Assembly: GCA_947462335.1 (NCBI GenBank)
Contig: OX381714.1
Location: forward strand, 61,053,800 to 61,117,799
DNA from: Harmothoe impar
Taxonomy: Eukaryota; Annelida; Polychaeta; Phyllodocida; Polynoidae
Direction of reading: 5' to 3'
DNA length: 64,000 bases
Shown here: positions 42,525 to 55,159 of the stretch, piece by piece
Layout of the letters: the number at the start of each line of letters is the position of its first letter
How positions within the stretch are numbered: the stretch's first letter is position 1
Made by a program: the position numbers and the translations under genes
Notes under the pieces: generated by a model
Databases searched by the model: none
Told to the model about the DNA's origin: nothing
The model's input: only the letters and a program-made list of their open reading frames with translations

Positions 42525-44462
42525 TTAATTGGCTTCTACACAGGGAATACGTGGTGACACGTTCACATTTGACTTTGTAGGGTTTGCTTGGACGTTGTAG
42601 TTGATGTTTACGGTTATATTCCCGTCAACAGTTGCTCCAGAAAACATTTTAGATGGAATTTCTGCCAGCTCGTCCAGGACACCGGGAGATTTCTGTTTGC
42701 CGGCATAGACGGGCAGGCAAGCCGGGGAAGAAGGGCGATCCAAAATGGCCACAGCGCTGGAGCCAGCTTCGTCGTCGTCATCACGTCTTTTCAAAGGAGG
42801 AGCCCCCAGGGAGCAGGTAGGAGTGATTGACTTTGTCTTGCCTGTCAATATGTCTGACATCGCCTTTTGCTGCACACGTGTAGCTGAAGAGTAGTTGTTG
42901 AGGCTAGAAAGGCACTTATGGCCGCTGAGTTGAGCGACGATCACCGGGGGCACATTTTCAGACATTAATTTCTGAATCGTGGTCCTGCGAATAGAGTGGT
43001 TTGTGTGTCTTCCCTCAATGCCTACCTTGTCGCACATTTCTCTGACTATGTTATTTCTTTTGTGCACACCTAGGGGACCCCGAATATAACAAACATCAGA
43101 GGACATGTTGGCATCTTTCTTTACTCCAAGGTAGAATGGCGCTTCCTCGTCAAGCATTTCTCGGGGTCTTTTCCCACAGAAAAGCTTATAATACAGGATA
43201 GGGCATCTCTCTGTACCGGTACCAAACAATTTGGGTGCAAATGCTCTTACATCTTGGCCTGCCCCACCATTTCTTGTTTTGGTTATTTTCTCATGAAATT
43301 CTAGATAGGGCGTGTTGTTATCATCAAGCTTTAATTCTACATCCCCAAATGCCATCTGCTTGGCTTCATGGCTTCCACGAGATCCAAAGGATAGGGTTAG
43401 CAAGAAATACACAGTATGCTGTAGAACGGTTGGATCTCCAGCCCCCAATGCACCCCCCTGCCACAATTTCTCTATCTGATCATCCTCTAGTGACTCCGCC
43501 TTGTTGGGACGGTTTCCATACCCAAGTCCCTTTAATTTCACCCTTTTTGAAGCCAAAACTTCACGCGACATTTCAAACTGGTCATCATGGAGGGGGTCCA
43601 CAGGGTAGTTTCTCTCCTTAAGATATCTGAAAAAATAAAATTATTATGTAGAAATAATATTTACCAATTACAGAATTTATTTATCTAATCACAGAATTAA
43701 AATAACCAGTCACAGATCACAATTTTAACACTGAGTTCAATACACACACTGATCAGATTCCAAATTCTCCCTACCGTATTTTTAAAAACAAAATATTTCC
43801 TCAGTTCTTTTATTTTATATCCACCAATATATACCTTAAGATGGCCCTATGTATGCTCGTCAATGTATCAGGTTGATGCTCTTTCCCGTTGTTACGTCTC
43901 TTTGCAAGTAGATAATTGGAAATGAAGGCATCCAACTCTGGAGGATCAATGGTTTCAATGGGACGATTCTCATTGCAGTTCCCCTTCAGCCATGCTTTGA
44001 AAGCTGTCACGACCTGAAAAATAAAAAAAAATCATCAATTTTAATCCAAAAAATATTTTCATGTCATATTTACAACTGTTTATCTTCAATAAATTGGTTA
44101 AAGAAGTCATATAAATCGTACAGCTGGATTAAACCTACAAATTCTCCCTACGTTGCCAACTAAAACTTCAAAATTTTTGCAAGTCATGTTTAAATCTGAG
44201 AGTGGCTACCCTCGGGACTCACCTGAACCGTCTTCTTTATGGTATTTGCATTCTTTGTTGACCGTACATATGCTGCCAGCTCCTCTTTAGACATTAATCC
44301 AACCTCTTTTACTTTCACACGGTCTTCCCAAAGGCTCCTACCAACTTGAACGGATCCTCGGGCATAGCCCTCGTCCATAGAGGCCGCCATCACGTCGTCA
44401 GGAATGTCGTCGTCGGGCATGACGTCGTCAACTTCTACAGTTTCCTTCTCTCCAAGACCCAT
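42525..44462 (-). CDS. Crypton-type tyrosine recombinase, three exons
   Basis: Exons are 44462-44223 (from the first in-frame ATG; open to 44636), 44013-43835 and 43626-42525. Both introns are 208-209 bp with clean GT/AG ends (CAG|GTGAGT, TTTCAG|GTC; AAG|GTATAT, TTTTCAG|ATA), and the frame stays open through both, giving 506 residues. An acidic N-terminus (DDVMPDDDIPDD) precedes the SAM-like core-binding domain (exon 2: AFKAWLKGN, DAFISNYLLAKRR). The catalytic domain in exon 3 shows R in FGSRGSHEA, HSIRRT for H and R, and SGHKCLSSLNNY for the second H and the tyrosine, so the full R-H-R-H-Y set is present. The family is the Crypton/DUF3504 group, which includes mobile Cryptons and host genes derived from them (ZMYM and QRICH1 relatives). 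An intact catalytic set favours a mobile or recently mobile element. The start and any further 5' exon are uncertain. Confidence 0.87.
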
Positions 44463-44793
44463 AAACTCACCCAAATCAAAGGTGGCTATGACCTCACCAT
44501 CTTCACCCTCGGGAATGAACTCTATTTGAAAGAACTCCACTCGGACCTCAGGTAAGTGAATTTGCAATTCTAGACAGGTCAGACGCCGCGCCGGAACTAC
44601 TTTCACGAGGGTCACGTGACGCCCTCGGGAATGACGTCAGACGTTTGTTGAATACGACGAGGGGTTATTCCACAGAACAGGTAAATACGGGATATCTATG
44701 TTAATCCAGTATCAAAGCCGTATTCCATAAAAAATAAAGAGAAGTATTTTCAGTAGTTTTCCAGTAGTTTCTACTGTAGGCTACACCACATTG

Positions 44794-45070
44794 TGGTATA
44801 GCTGTAGGGCAGTGCAAAAACCCTGGGTTCAAACCCCAGTCAGGCTATGCCAGGGAAACAAATTTTATTCTCTATTTTCCTCTGTCTTTCTAACTTATTT
44901 GGGCATATATCTACTTATATTTACATGGCAATACTAGTTGTTCAAATTTGAGTAAGTTTATTTGTCTGATTCAGCTGCATTGCAACAGTAATATGTATTG
45001 GAGATTTGAACCCAGGACCTCCTGTGTGTGGGTCTTGCCATAGGTGAATGTAGCTGAACAGTATGTGCGG
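44794..45070. repeat. Convergent tRNA-like sequences (SINE-like)
   Basis: Forward: A box TGGTATAGCTG (44794-44804) and B box GGTTCAAACCC (44826-44836), both matching the polymerase III consensus, though too close together for a normal tRNA. Reverse: GATTTGAACCCAGG at 45005 starts a minus-strand tRNA-like unit ending near 45060. The pair is repeated at 49624-49910; a related minus-strand unit lies at 57445-57530. Confidence 0.65.
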
Positions 45071-45120
45071 CCAGAAAAAGAAGGTGTGTTTAAGGTAACA
45101 TAGTCTGAAAATCTAGGTAG

Positions 45121-45503
45121 GGCCACACCAAAAAAAAAAGTTGGTCAATGGATTTCACTTTCAATAATGGTACGAGCAAGCGAAATTTTTTTTAAAAAAT
45201 TTAAAGAATTTTTTTTTGTCAATGGATTTTGTTGGTGGAAAACTGGAGCGAGCGACAATTTTTCTTTTTTTTTAACCAGCCTCCGACAAAAGTTCTTAGT
45301 GGACCCCCAACATAGAAAATGTATTGGTTGATCTAGGGGAATTACTGGAAGAAAATTTGAAAAAAAAAAAAAATTCTCAATTTTGAAAAAAATGAAGCGA
45401 GCGAAATCCATTGACAATTTTTTTTTCAAAAAAAAATAAATTTTCCATTTCCGAAAATAAGGTGCGCGAAATCCATCGACCAACTTTTTTTTTTGGTCTG
45501 GCC
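45121..45503. mobile_element. Harbinger-like MITE with GGCC-A(n) ends, only in duplication copy 1
   Basis: Ends GGCCACACCAAAAAAAAAAG and the complement, TAG on both sides (45118-45120 and 45504-45506). Copy 2 shows the empty site at about 49950 (CTAGGTAGGGTAGGTCGG). The 112-codon frame inside is an artefact. Confidence 0.88.
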
Positions 45504-46815
45504 TAGGGTAGGTCGGATTTTTTATCCTTTTCTCCTTTGGTCTGAAAAGTAGCCATAAATTTACTCAAAAACTTCAGATTTTTCCAGTTTGGGTGATTTT
45601 TTTTTTTTTAAATATTTTTCTAGATTTTAGCAAATTTTTGATCTGAGAGGAAGAACAACCTCTTACTTATTAAGGTGGCCTAAATAATTGTCTGACTTCA
45701 GGAAATTACTTTTCCTACTGACTGGATGAACCTGATGACTCGTGTGTTGATGCCGGTTACCTTTGGTATTGAAAACAAAAACAAAATCATATAGACAGAG
45801 GTCCACGATGATCTGTCTGAACGATAGGGTTCTCCACGAATGGGACCTTTGGTGGTATCACACGGGGCACAGCCGAGTGTGGCATAACCCAAGGTCCCAC
45901 TCGTGGAGAAACCAGGAGTTTAGACTGATTTGAGTGGATCTCTGTATCTATTTCATGTGAATATTGATTAATTCTATTCCAAAATGACAATTAAAGATTG
46001 GCTTCACAGTTATATTATGGAGAATGTAGCCGTGGAGAATGTGATCCAGTGTCTCCATGGGGGTGTGAAGAACGGCCCTTCCCATCCAAAACAATGGTGT
46101 TTCTCCAAATGAAATAAGATAAGGCCAAAAAAAAAGGTTTGTTTCGGGTAACAGGGAAGGAAAATGTTGGGTCGGTAGGTCGGTTTTTTTTCCTTTTAAA
46201 CATGAGTAGGACCCTGTACTCTTCTACCCAACTTTTTTGAAACCACTGAAATTGACCAAAAAAGGGTAAAGATGCGAAAATTTCTTCAAAATTGCACAAA
46301 AAAAGTAGGGTCGGCCCTGTTTTGATAGGGTCGGTCGGGTGACCTGAAACAAACTTTTTTTTGAATATTATAATTATATAATAGACACAACTAGAGCGAC
46401 AAACTTTGTTTTAAAGGTGGCTTTTATTTTACCATGTTAAATCATATAGATCACAACGTTTCGGCTGGTTTAGCCTTCATCGACTTTTTTTTGGCCTAAT
46501 GATCCTACCTTCCTAAATCCTAATTCTCAGGACCATGTGACCTGAAACACACGCCTCGGGATAGTTTGACATGGTTCATGAGACATAGACTGGTATTTAG
46601 GGATTGGTTCTACTCATTTCAATTATTTCAATGCGGGATTTCCCAAGGTAAGACACTAAATTCACTCAACAGAGTTACATGTAACTCTTCCCAAAAATCT
46701 GATTATCGCCAATTTGTCTACCAAAGTCAGACGGAAATTAATGATTGTGGTATATTCCTTAATAATTTAGGCCAGGAAAAATGTACATTATAAGCCCCTG
46801 GAGCGACTTAATTAA

Positions 46816-47134
46816 GGCAGTGTTCATTTATTATTTACAGGGGGGGTGGTGGGTTTGGGGGGGGGGGCGTAAAAATTTCTGACCCCTCCTGAGGGGGGGG
46901 GCGTAAAAAATTCTGACCCCTCTTGAGGGGGGGGGGTAAAAATTTAAGCCCCTTTTTAGCAAAAAGCCTGCGTATTACTATAGTTCAAAGGGGGGGGGTC
47001 GAAAATTTTTCGGCGCCTTCGGCAAGGGGGGCGCAAAAGGTTACACGCGCTCTCGAGGGGGGGCGTAAAACATGTTCGCCCCTCCGCGCGAAATCTCACC
47101 ACCCCCCCCCTGTAATTAGTAAATGAACACTCCC
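46816..47134. mobile_element. G-rich Harbinger-like MITE, copy 5
   Basis: Ends GGCAGTGTTCATTTATTA and TAGTAAATGAACACTCCC; TAA at 46813-46815 and 47135-47137. Copy 2 has the empty site (GATTAAAGTGACTAG, near 51270). Confidence 0.9.
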
Positions 47135-47180
47135 TAAAGTGACTAGACAAGATCATGAATATTGTAGTCATAACATAGTA

Positions 47181-48007
47181 CAGTCACGTCGCCCTAGTCC
47201 GGGCGCCGATAGTCCGGGTACTACACCATCCGGGCAGGGTTGCTACTGCACCAATCTAATTGCACTATAACAGTATACAGTAGTCCGGGTATTTCATGAT
47301 CCGGTCACCGGGCGGCATTTTTAAGTTACACAGGGTGTATTTACTACTATAATAGGGCCCAGTATACCGGGTGAATGGGGGGGGGGGTGGGTGTCTGTGG
47401 CTGATGTATGAACGTATATACTATAGTTATGGGCTGCCGTGTTTATTTTATAGTTAGCATCAGTGTCAGTTTGTCTGGGTTTGTACACCATCCTAAAATA
47501 CACAATACATTCAAAGACGGGAAAGGGAGGTGCAGAAGATACAGGAATACAAACATATAAATTAAGAAAGGTTTTGTACTAATCGTACCCTTCACATATA
47601 CGCATGTTTGAAGTGAAAGCCTTTGTTTTGTTTGTTGTAGTTTTTACACCTATTGGCAAGCGGCCTACACAAAGAATAGAGGGATCATACAATAAGGTGC
47701 TATGCTTTGACCTTGAGGTACCCTCTGGTCCTGACCCCAGGTGCTCATATAACTTAAATAGAAAGGATAAATATTCATGGTGATATACATTTGAAGATTC
47801 CAGTTAAACTCACAGCAATGACGTATACAGAATATTTTTCCCGAGAGGTAGGGGGGCGCGTGGGGGGGTGGGGTGATAGGTCTTTCTTCACACAAGAGCC
47901 CCTATGACCTATCCCCCCCCCCCCCAATGTTTCAGGCACCCGGTCATTTCACCTTCCGGGCAGTATGGGCTTTGCACGGTACTGGACGGATTACCGCGAC
48001 GTGACTG
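47181..48007. mobile_element. pogo/Tigger-like non-autonomous element
   Basis: Ends CAGTCACGTCGC and GCGACGTGACTG, flanked by TA on both sides. TAGTCCGGG/CCGGGCA words recur near the ends. TIRs starting CAG with a TA duplication are typical of pogo-type mariner relatives. It is absent from the matching place in copy 2 (about 51312). Confidence 0.8.
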
Positions 48008-48024
48008 TACTTATAAAGTACTTA

Positions 48025-48252
48025 GGGAGTGCTCATTTTTTAACAACAGGGGGGGGTGGTGGATTCGGGGGGGGGGTAAAAAATTTGGACCCCTTGACCG
48101 GGGGGGTCTAAAAGATTTAGACCCCTCTTGGGGGGGTCATAAATTTTTTCGGCCTGCCGGGGAGGGGGTAAAAATTTCGATCCCTCTAGGGGGGGTGAAA
48201 AAATTTCGCGAAATCTCACCACCCCCCCTGTTGTTAAAAAATGAGCACTCCC
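48025..48252. mobile_element. G-rich Harbinger-like MITE, copy 6
   Basis: Ends GGGAGTGCTCATTTTTTAAC and the complement; TTA on both sides. Copy 2 shows the empty site AAAGTACTTGTGAG. Confidence 0.9.
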
Positions 48253-48945
48253 TTATTGTGAGTAAAACCTCACATATAGGCTACGCCTAGTAGGCCTTTG
48301 CAAGTCAGATCACCAGTGCGGCTTATAGGATGATGTGCCGGCATCAGATATAATCTAGTTGTTTTTAGAGGTTGACAAATTCTTCGTTGTATACGAATAT
48401 ATTGTCCTTTGGTCTAGGCTATTAAATATGACGACATGCCAAAAATTCACAGGATGGGTCCTACTTCTGTTCAAGTGGGTATTTCCCATGAAGCAGCTCT
48501 AGAACATTTCGCGATCAATGACCTTTATTAGATAAATGACTTCCGACCGCATCGAGCCTACGGTTAGGACTTTTCCGAAGATAGAGCCTACGGCTGTCGA
48601 AACACCAAGGATAGAACCTGCATATGTCCTAATCAAATCAATATGTAGATATGGAATACTACACAGGGACAGTCACACATGATGTCATGGACTGGGGCCT
48701 GGTACGGAATCGTTACTTAATTTCAGGTAGAAGACTTATAGGTGCGGAAGTTGGGATCCCCAGGTACATGTGACGTCAGACCCCCCCCCTCATTTTCCTC
48801 CCATAGCATGTACACACTATAAAACAAGAGATCCTTAATTGTCTGCGTGGTGATGTCATTTGTGAAAGTCCTTGACGTTTAAATACAGTGGCAATATGAC
48901 GTTATTTCAACGTAGAAGCAGCAAAAGGGAAAACAAATAAGTTTA

Positions 48946-49245
48946 GGGAGTGGTCATTTTTTAACAACAGGGGGGGGGGGGTTGGGGGAGCAAATGTGGA
49001 CCCCTAGAAGGGGGGGACAAAAAAAACTCTTGAGGGGGGTACCAAAATAAGTGCACCCATTTTTAGCGAAAAAGCCCGTGCGTTACTATAGCTCAAAGGG
49101 GTCGGCCACACTCAATTTCAACCTGGCTGAGGAGGGGACCAAAAGATGTTGACACATTCGGTGGGGGGGGGGGACCAACATTTTTTTAGACTCGCTCACC
49201 TGAAAATCCACCGACCCCCCCTGTTCTTGAAAGATGACCACTCCC
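48946..49245. mobile_element. G-rich Harbinger-like MITE, copy 7
   Basis: Ends GGGAGTGGTCATTTTTTAAC and the complement, with TTA at 48943-48945 and 49246-49248. It lies in the spacer between the two duplication copies. Confidence 0.88.
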
Positions 49246-51324
49246 TTAGAAACAATTAAGTGTGAGGAAACACGTAAACTTTAAAAATGACAAGGTTCCA
49301 CTGGGGCTCAAATCCACCCTGTTTAAAATCGACCAGAATATTCAATATGGCCATACTTTATGTCCTAGCTACTTCATTTGATCTCATTCTATAGAATTTA
49401 GCTTGGAATATAACTAATTATCAAATATTCAGCTCAATTCACTACCATTGCCCCCCCCCCCCACCCCCCCACCCCAACCATAGCCCCTACAGATGGTTTC
49501 GCTTTCACTTATACGGATCCTAGCGCTTACTTGCACTGTTAAGAGTAAGTGGTGTAGCTACACAGTATAAAGAGAAGTATTTTTAGTAGTTTTCCAGTAG
49601 TTTCTACTGTAGGTTACACCACATTGTGGTGTAGCTGTATGGCAGTGCAAAAACCCTGGGTTCAAACCCCAGTCAGGCTATGCCAGAGAAACAATTTTTA
49701 TTCTCTATTTTCCTCTGTCTTTCTAACTTATTTGGGCATATATCTACTTATATTTACATGGCAATACTAGTTGTTCAAATTTGAGTAGGTTTATTTGTCT
49801 GATTCAGCTGCATTGCAACAGTTATATGTATTGGAGATTTGAACCCAGGACCTCCTGTGTGTGGGTCTTGCCATAGGTGAATGTAGCTGAACAGTATGTG
49901 CGGCCAGAAAAAGAAGGTGTGTTTAAGGTAACATAGTCTGAAAATCTAGGTAGGGTAGGTCGGATTTTTTATCCTTTTTTCCTTTGGCCTGAAAAGTAGC
50001 CATAAATTTACTCAAAAACTCCAGTTTGGGTGATTTTTTTCTTCTTTTTTTTTTTAGATTTTAGCAAATTTTTGATCTGAGAGGAAGAACAAGCCCCTAC
50101 TTATTAAAGTGGCCTAAATAATTGTCTGACTTCAGGAAATTACTTTTCCTACTGACTGGATGAACCTGATGACTCGTATGTTGATGCAGCGATTTGCAAG
50201 TCATTCCGGTTACCTTTGGTATTGAAAACAAAAACAAAATCATATAGACAGAGGTCCACGATGATCTGTCTGAACGATAGGTTTCTCCACAAATGGGACC
50301 TTTGGTGGTATCACATGGGACACAGCCGAGTGTGGCATAACCCAAGGTCCCACTCATGGAGAAACCAGGAGTTTAGACTGATTTGAGTGGATCTCTGTAT
50401 CTATTTCATGTGAATATTGATTAATTCTATTCCAAAATGACAATTAAAGATTGGCTTCACAGTTATATCATGGAGAATGTAGCCGTGGAGAATGTAATCC
50501 AGTTTCTCCATGGGGGTGTGAAAAACGGCCCTTCCCATCCAAAACAATGGTGTTTCTCCAAATGAAATAAGATAAGGCCAAAAAAAAAGGTTTGTTTCGG
50601 GTAACAGGGAAGGAAAATGTTGGGTCGGTAAGTCGTTTTTTTTTTCTTTTAAACATGAGTAGGACCCTGTACTCTTCTACCCAACTTTTTTGAAACCACT
50701 GAAATTGACCAAAAAAGGGTAAAGATGCGAAAATTTCTTCAAAATTGCACAAAAAAAGTAGGGTCGGCCCTGTTTTGATAGGGTCGGTCGGGTGACCTGA
50801 AACAAACTTTTTTTTGAATATTATAATTATATAATAGACACAACTAGAGCGACAAACTTTGTTTTAAAGGTGGCTTTTATTTTACCATGTTACATCATAT
50901 AGATCACAACGTTTCGGCTGGTTTAGCCTTCATCGACTTTTTTTTGGCCTAATGATCCTACCTTCCTAAACCCTAATTCTCAGGACCATGTGACCTGAAA
51001 CACACGCCTCGGGGTAGTTTGACGTGGTTCATGAGACATAGACAGGTATTTAGGGATTGGTTCTACTTATTTCAATTATTTCAATGCGGGATTTCCCAAG
51101 GTAAGACGCTAAATTCACTCAAAAGAATTACATGTACATGTAACTCTTCCCAAAAATCTGATTATCGCCAATTTGTCTACCAAAGTCAGACGGAAATTAA
51201 TGATTGTGGTATATTCCTTAATAATTTAGGCCAGGAAAAATGTACATTATAAGCCCCTTGGGCGACTTGATTAAAGTGACTAGACAAGATCAAGAATATT
51301 GTAGTCATAACATAATATTTATAA

Positions 51325-51691
51325 GGCCACAAAAAAAAAAATTCTTCCCATCACCAAGCAGTGAGAAATGTGACGAGGGCGGTTTTTTTTTTTTGGTTTT
51401 TTTTTACTGGCGCTGAAATGTATAGGGATATAAAGACTTTCCGCACACAATTTTCACATTTTAGTAGTTAAGAGTTATTTTAACCGAAAAAGTTCTTATA
51501 GTACAAGTTATTTCTAGCCCTCTGTATTCCCAACCGCATAAGCTTTAATTTGATACCAAATATGCCAATATTTGTCGATTTTTTGACCGATTTTTCATGA
51601 CAAATGATTAAAAAAAAAAAAAAAATTATCCACAAATCACGATTTTCATGATGCGCGCGGTGATGAGAAACAACTTTTTTTTTGAGTGGCT
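51325..51691. mobile_element. Harbinger-like MITE with GGCC-A(n) ends, only in copy 2
   Basis: Starts GGCCACAAAAAAAAAAATTC and ends with the inverse GAGTGGCT; TAA on both sides (51322-51324 and 51692-51694). Copy 1 shows the empty site CTTATAAAGTAC (48010-48021). Confidence 0.87.
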
Positions 51692-52316
51692 TAAAGTACT
51701 TGTGAGTAAAACCTCACATATAGGCTACGGCTAGTACCCGGTAGGCCTTTGCAAGTCAGATCACCAGTGCGGCTTATAGGATCCGGACACAGTTGAGGGG
51801 CGGCTTCATCAGACATAATTCAATTATTTCAGAAATGTTAAGGGCTTCGTGTACCTTTAATGTGTTATATAGGCTTTGTTGTTGAATACGTCCCTGACGA
51901 GTTTCGCCAGGCATGCCTTCATGCATCATGAAAACTAAAGACACAAGGCATGAACGTAATTTAGATATCTTAAATACTCACACTTGCATCGTAAGAAAAG
52001 AAATCATAATAAATCAAATCACAGTGCTATCATCAAATGGTAAAAAGTAGATGGACAATGATAAAACAACGTTTCGGCATCGGGTGCCCCTTCATCAGAT
52101 AGAGTCTAGTTGTTTTTAGAGTTTGACAAATTCTTCGTTATATACGAACATATTGTCCTTTGGTCTAGGCTATTAAATATGGCGACATGCCAACAATCCA
52201 CAGGATGGGTCCTACTTCTGTTCAGGTGGATATTTCCCCTGAAGCAGCCCTGGAACATTTCGCAATCAATGACCTTTATTAGATAAATGACTTCCGACCG
52301 CATTGAGCCTAGGGTT

Positions 52317-53574
52317 CACAGAGGAAATTATCCTAGTCATTCTGACTCATATTGCAGAGTCAAACGCCTGTCATCAGAATAACTCACTTTTTGACTCACT
52401 TTTTGACTCACTTGTACAAGCGAGTCAAAACCTATTTGACTCTTTTATGCAACAGAGTCGAAAACTATTTGACTCTTTTGTGAGAGTGAGTCAACATCTA
52501 TTTGACTCTGGTATGCAGGGGAGTCAAAGCGTATATTTAACTCCCCTCCAAATCAGAGTCAAAGTAGTGTTGACTCTCCTGTCTAGAAGATTGAGATGGG
52601 ACTAGGAAAGCACTGTTTATTCATCATCAGTTGCCGTTAGTGATGTATATCAATACTGGTCAGCTTTGTAGTCTGAAACAGAGGTTGAAAGGCTACATTA
52701 GTACATGACATTATGTTACAACCACAATTAAAACATCCCGAAGTGGTTGACCTGGCGACCTGGGCTGTTTTGCAGGCGACCTGGCGACCTGTTACAATAA
52801 TTAAAGCGACCTGGTGACTTTTGGAAAAATAGGCAATATAAATGGTCTAAAAAAGCGATTTTGTGACTTGTTATTTTACCATTTCCTCTCACCTTGAATA
52901 TCATGTTCACAATGTACATTGTATATCCTCACGGGCTGATAATTATGTTATTGAATTCAATCAAATGTGAAAAAATGTACCATAGATTATTACATAGGTG
53001 GTACACACGCTACACAGCAATGTATACCAAAGGATGACATCGTTATAACTATAAGTGTATAATAGGCAGAGCCAGTAGTACAATATGTGCCTGTATCCGT
53101 GCTTAGATTCAATTTAACTAGAACAATTCCATGTGTATGTATAGATGGTGCTACACTAATGTATTATGCTAACATCAATCACACTAGTACCATTACTAAC
53201 CTTATATACGTGTACACTTGTGTATTGCTGCTGCACTAATCCTACTGATGCAAAGATGAATCTAAACAAAGAAAACGGCGTCCCCACGTGACCTATATGG
53301 CGGGAATATCAGAGTCAAACTCACTTTGACTCATTACATGAGTCAAAGTGAGTTTGACTCATATACATGAGTCAAAGTAAGTTTGACTCGGTTACTGTCA
53401 GAGTCAAACCAACATAACTCGGCATGGCAACTGAGTCAATAGTTGTAAACAAGTCAAATGGGGTTTGACTCATTCCATGGCAGAGTCAAATAAGCAAGGA
53501 AAAGAGTCAAAGTAGTATTGACTCATGGAGACGAGTCACTTCGACTAGGATAATTTTTTGTGTGTTAGGACTTT
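52317..53574. mobile_element. CACTA-like non-autonomous element with GAGTCAAA subterminal arrays
   Basis: Ends CACAGAGGAAATTATCCTAG and CTAGGATAATTTTTTGTGTG; 2-bp TSD TT. The site is uninterrupted in copy 1 (CGGTTAGGAC, 48561). Within 250 bp of each end, about 14 copies of GAGTCAAA or TTTGACTC occur in both orientations. Dense subterminal motifs, CAC ends and a 2-3-bp TSD together point to En/Spm-CACTA transposons, whose proteins bind such arrays. The middle (52600-53300) has no ORF over 65 codons. Confidence 0.87.
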
Positions 53575-53800
53575 TCCGAAGATAGAGCCTATGGCTGTCG
53601 AAACACCAAGGACAGAACCTGCATATGTCCTAATCAAATCAATGGACGGATATGGAATACTACACAGGGACAGTCACACATGATGTCATGGACTGGGGCC
53701 TGGTACGGAATCGTTACTTAATTTCAGGTATACGTATATACAGGTGCGAGTGTTGGGATCCCCAGGTACATGTGACGTCACACATTTCTTGATCCCCCCT

Positions 53801-54690
53801 CCCGTAGAGAGGACATTTCAATTTGTGCCATATCCTTCAAATGTGATACTGCAATAGTTAAGCAGGATTTAAAATATGGAAAAAAAGTTAGACGGTGTCA
53901 CTTCAAGTTGAAAACTCCTAGATATGCCCATACCCACTTGCTACTTTCCATTTCACCTGACGCTGTTCTGCCAACAGTAGACTGTAGAAAGCACAGGCTG
54001 TAACTGAGTCCTGTTGCCATTGTATTGTGTATGTATAGTATATGTAAAGGTCTGACACTCCTAGTCCCTGGTCATCTATCCACTTAAGGCGGCAGCACTG
54101 TACATGGGATTGTAGGTAGACAGTGGCATCATCTGAAGTTCAGAGATTTGTAGTTCCTAGATTTCTACTAGATGGTGCCACGGCCACATATATACTATAC
54201 ATACACAATACAATGGCAGCAGGACTCAGTTAAAGCCTGTGGTAGAAAGAGTCACCAGCCCACAGTAGGTTAAGCTACACTCATTTCTATGTGGCATTTC
54301 CCAAGGCCAGCCATTATTTCACTCAATAAGGTGGCATCTCACAGGATGGGAAACTTTCAGTTTTTGCGAAAACACGCAGGACAGTGGCAAAGTCCTACTA
54401 ACAATTTAATGTCACCGGTCCAGCAGTTTGACAAGTGTAGCAGGACCGAATGTCCAGTCACATATTGGGCTTTTCTGAACTAAAATAATTTAGTTGTGTT
54501 TCTAAACCTGAAACATGTTTGTCAATATACTGTATAAAACAATGTATTTATCCTGATTTGGCCAAAAGTTATTACAAATATAATGCACAATACTATTTTA
54601 TAGTTAAAAATGCATATATCATCAAATATGTTGCTATCCAGTCCTTCAAAAATGTAGCAGGTCCTGCGACATTGAGAATCTGCAGGACCA
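53801..54690. other. Unassigned stretch with repeat fragments
   Basis: Words shared between 53990-54010 and 54200-54240 (GGCAGCAGGACTCAGTTAAAGCC and its inverse) suggest an old foldback. GCAGGACC palindrome fragments lie at 54420 and 54660. No gene. Confidence 0.5.
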
Positions 54691-54898
54691 AATGTCATGT
54701 CATCATGATGCACCACAGCACCGGCGAGTAACTCGCCGGGAGGCACTGCTGTGGTGCATCATGGTCATCCTCCGGGAATGTATCAATCCTATAAGGGTCA
54801 GCATGATGCATGGATGTAATGCTGGCGAGTTACTGGCCAGGAAGGCATTAATGCATCATGACGACAAAGGACATATTAAAGCACGTCCTCCTGAAAGG
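54690..54898. mobile_element. Multi-hairpin MITE copy
   Basis: Hairpins GATGCACCACAGCACCGGCGAG (with its inverse) and GATGCATGGATGTAATGC (with its inverse) are present; the right end is CGTCCTCCTGAAAGGG. Confidence 0.7.
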
Positions 54899-55159
54899 GT
54901 CAAAGAGAAGATTCACGATGAACACTTCATGAGATGTAATCTCCATATTTATTTTTTATCAAATACGGCTGTCCCATTGACTTAACCAGAGAACGCCGTA
55001 TTTCACCCCCCGTGAAATAACCCATGACCGTATTTCACGGCCCTGTGACGTCATCAAAACGGTGGTTTGTTTACATTTGAACGGCATAGAAATAAGCTAA
55101 TTTAGCCCTTTTAGGCTCCCCCCTACAATAATTTGGTATTTTGAATTGAAAAAGATAAA

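Larger units (their letters stand above)
44734..48790 (+). repeat. Tandem segmental duplication, copy 1
   Basis: Starts ATAAAGAGAAGTATTTT and runs to CCAGGTACATGTGACGTCA. It matches 49567-53800 at high identity outside insertions. Specific to this copy: MITEs at 45121-45503, 46816-47134, 47181-48007 and 48025-48252. Shared content includes tRNA-like boxes (44794-45070), GGCC-type repeat fragments (46125-46350 and 46485-46558) and the hairpin around 45800-45910. No host gene is seen. Confidence 0.88.
49567..53800 (+). repeat. Tandem segmental duplication, copy 2
   Basis: Second copy of 44734-48790. Copy-specific insertions: 51325-51691, about 315 bp at 51784-52098 (ends not resolved, with a CAACGTTTCGGC box) and 52317-53574. 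Confidence 0.88.
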
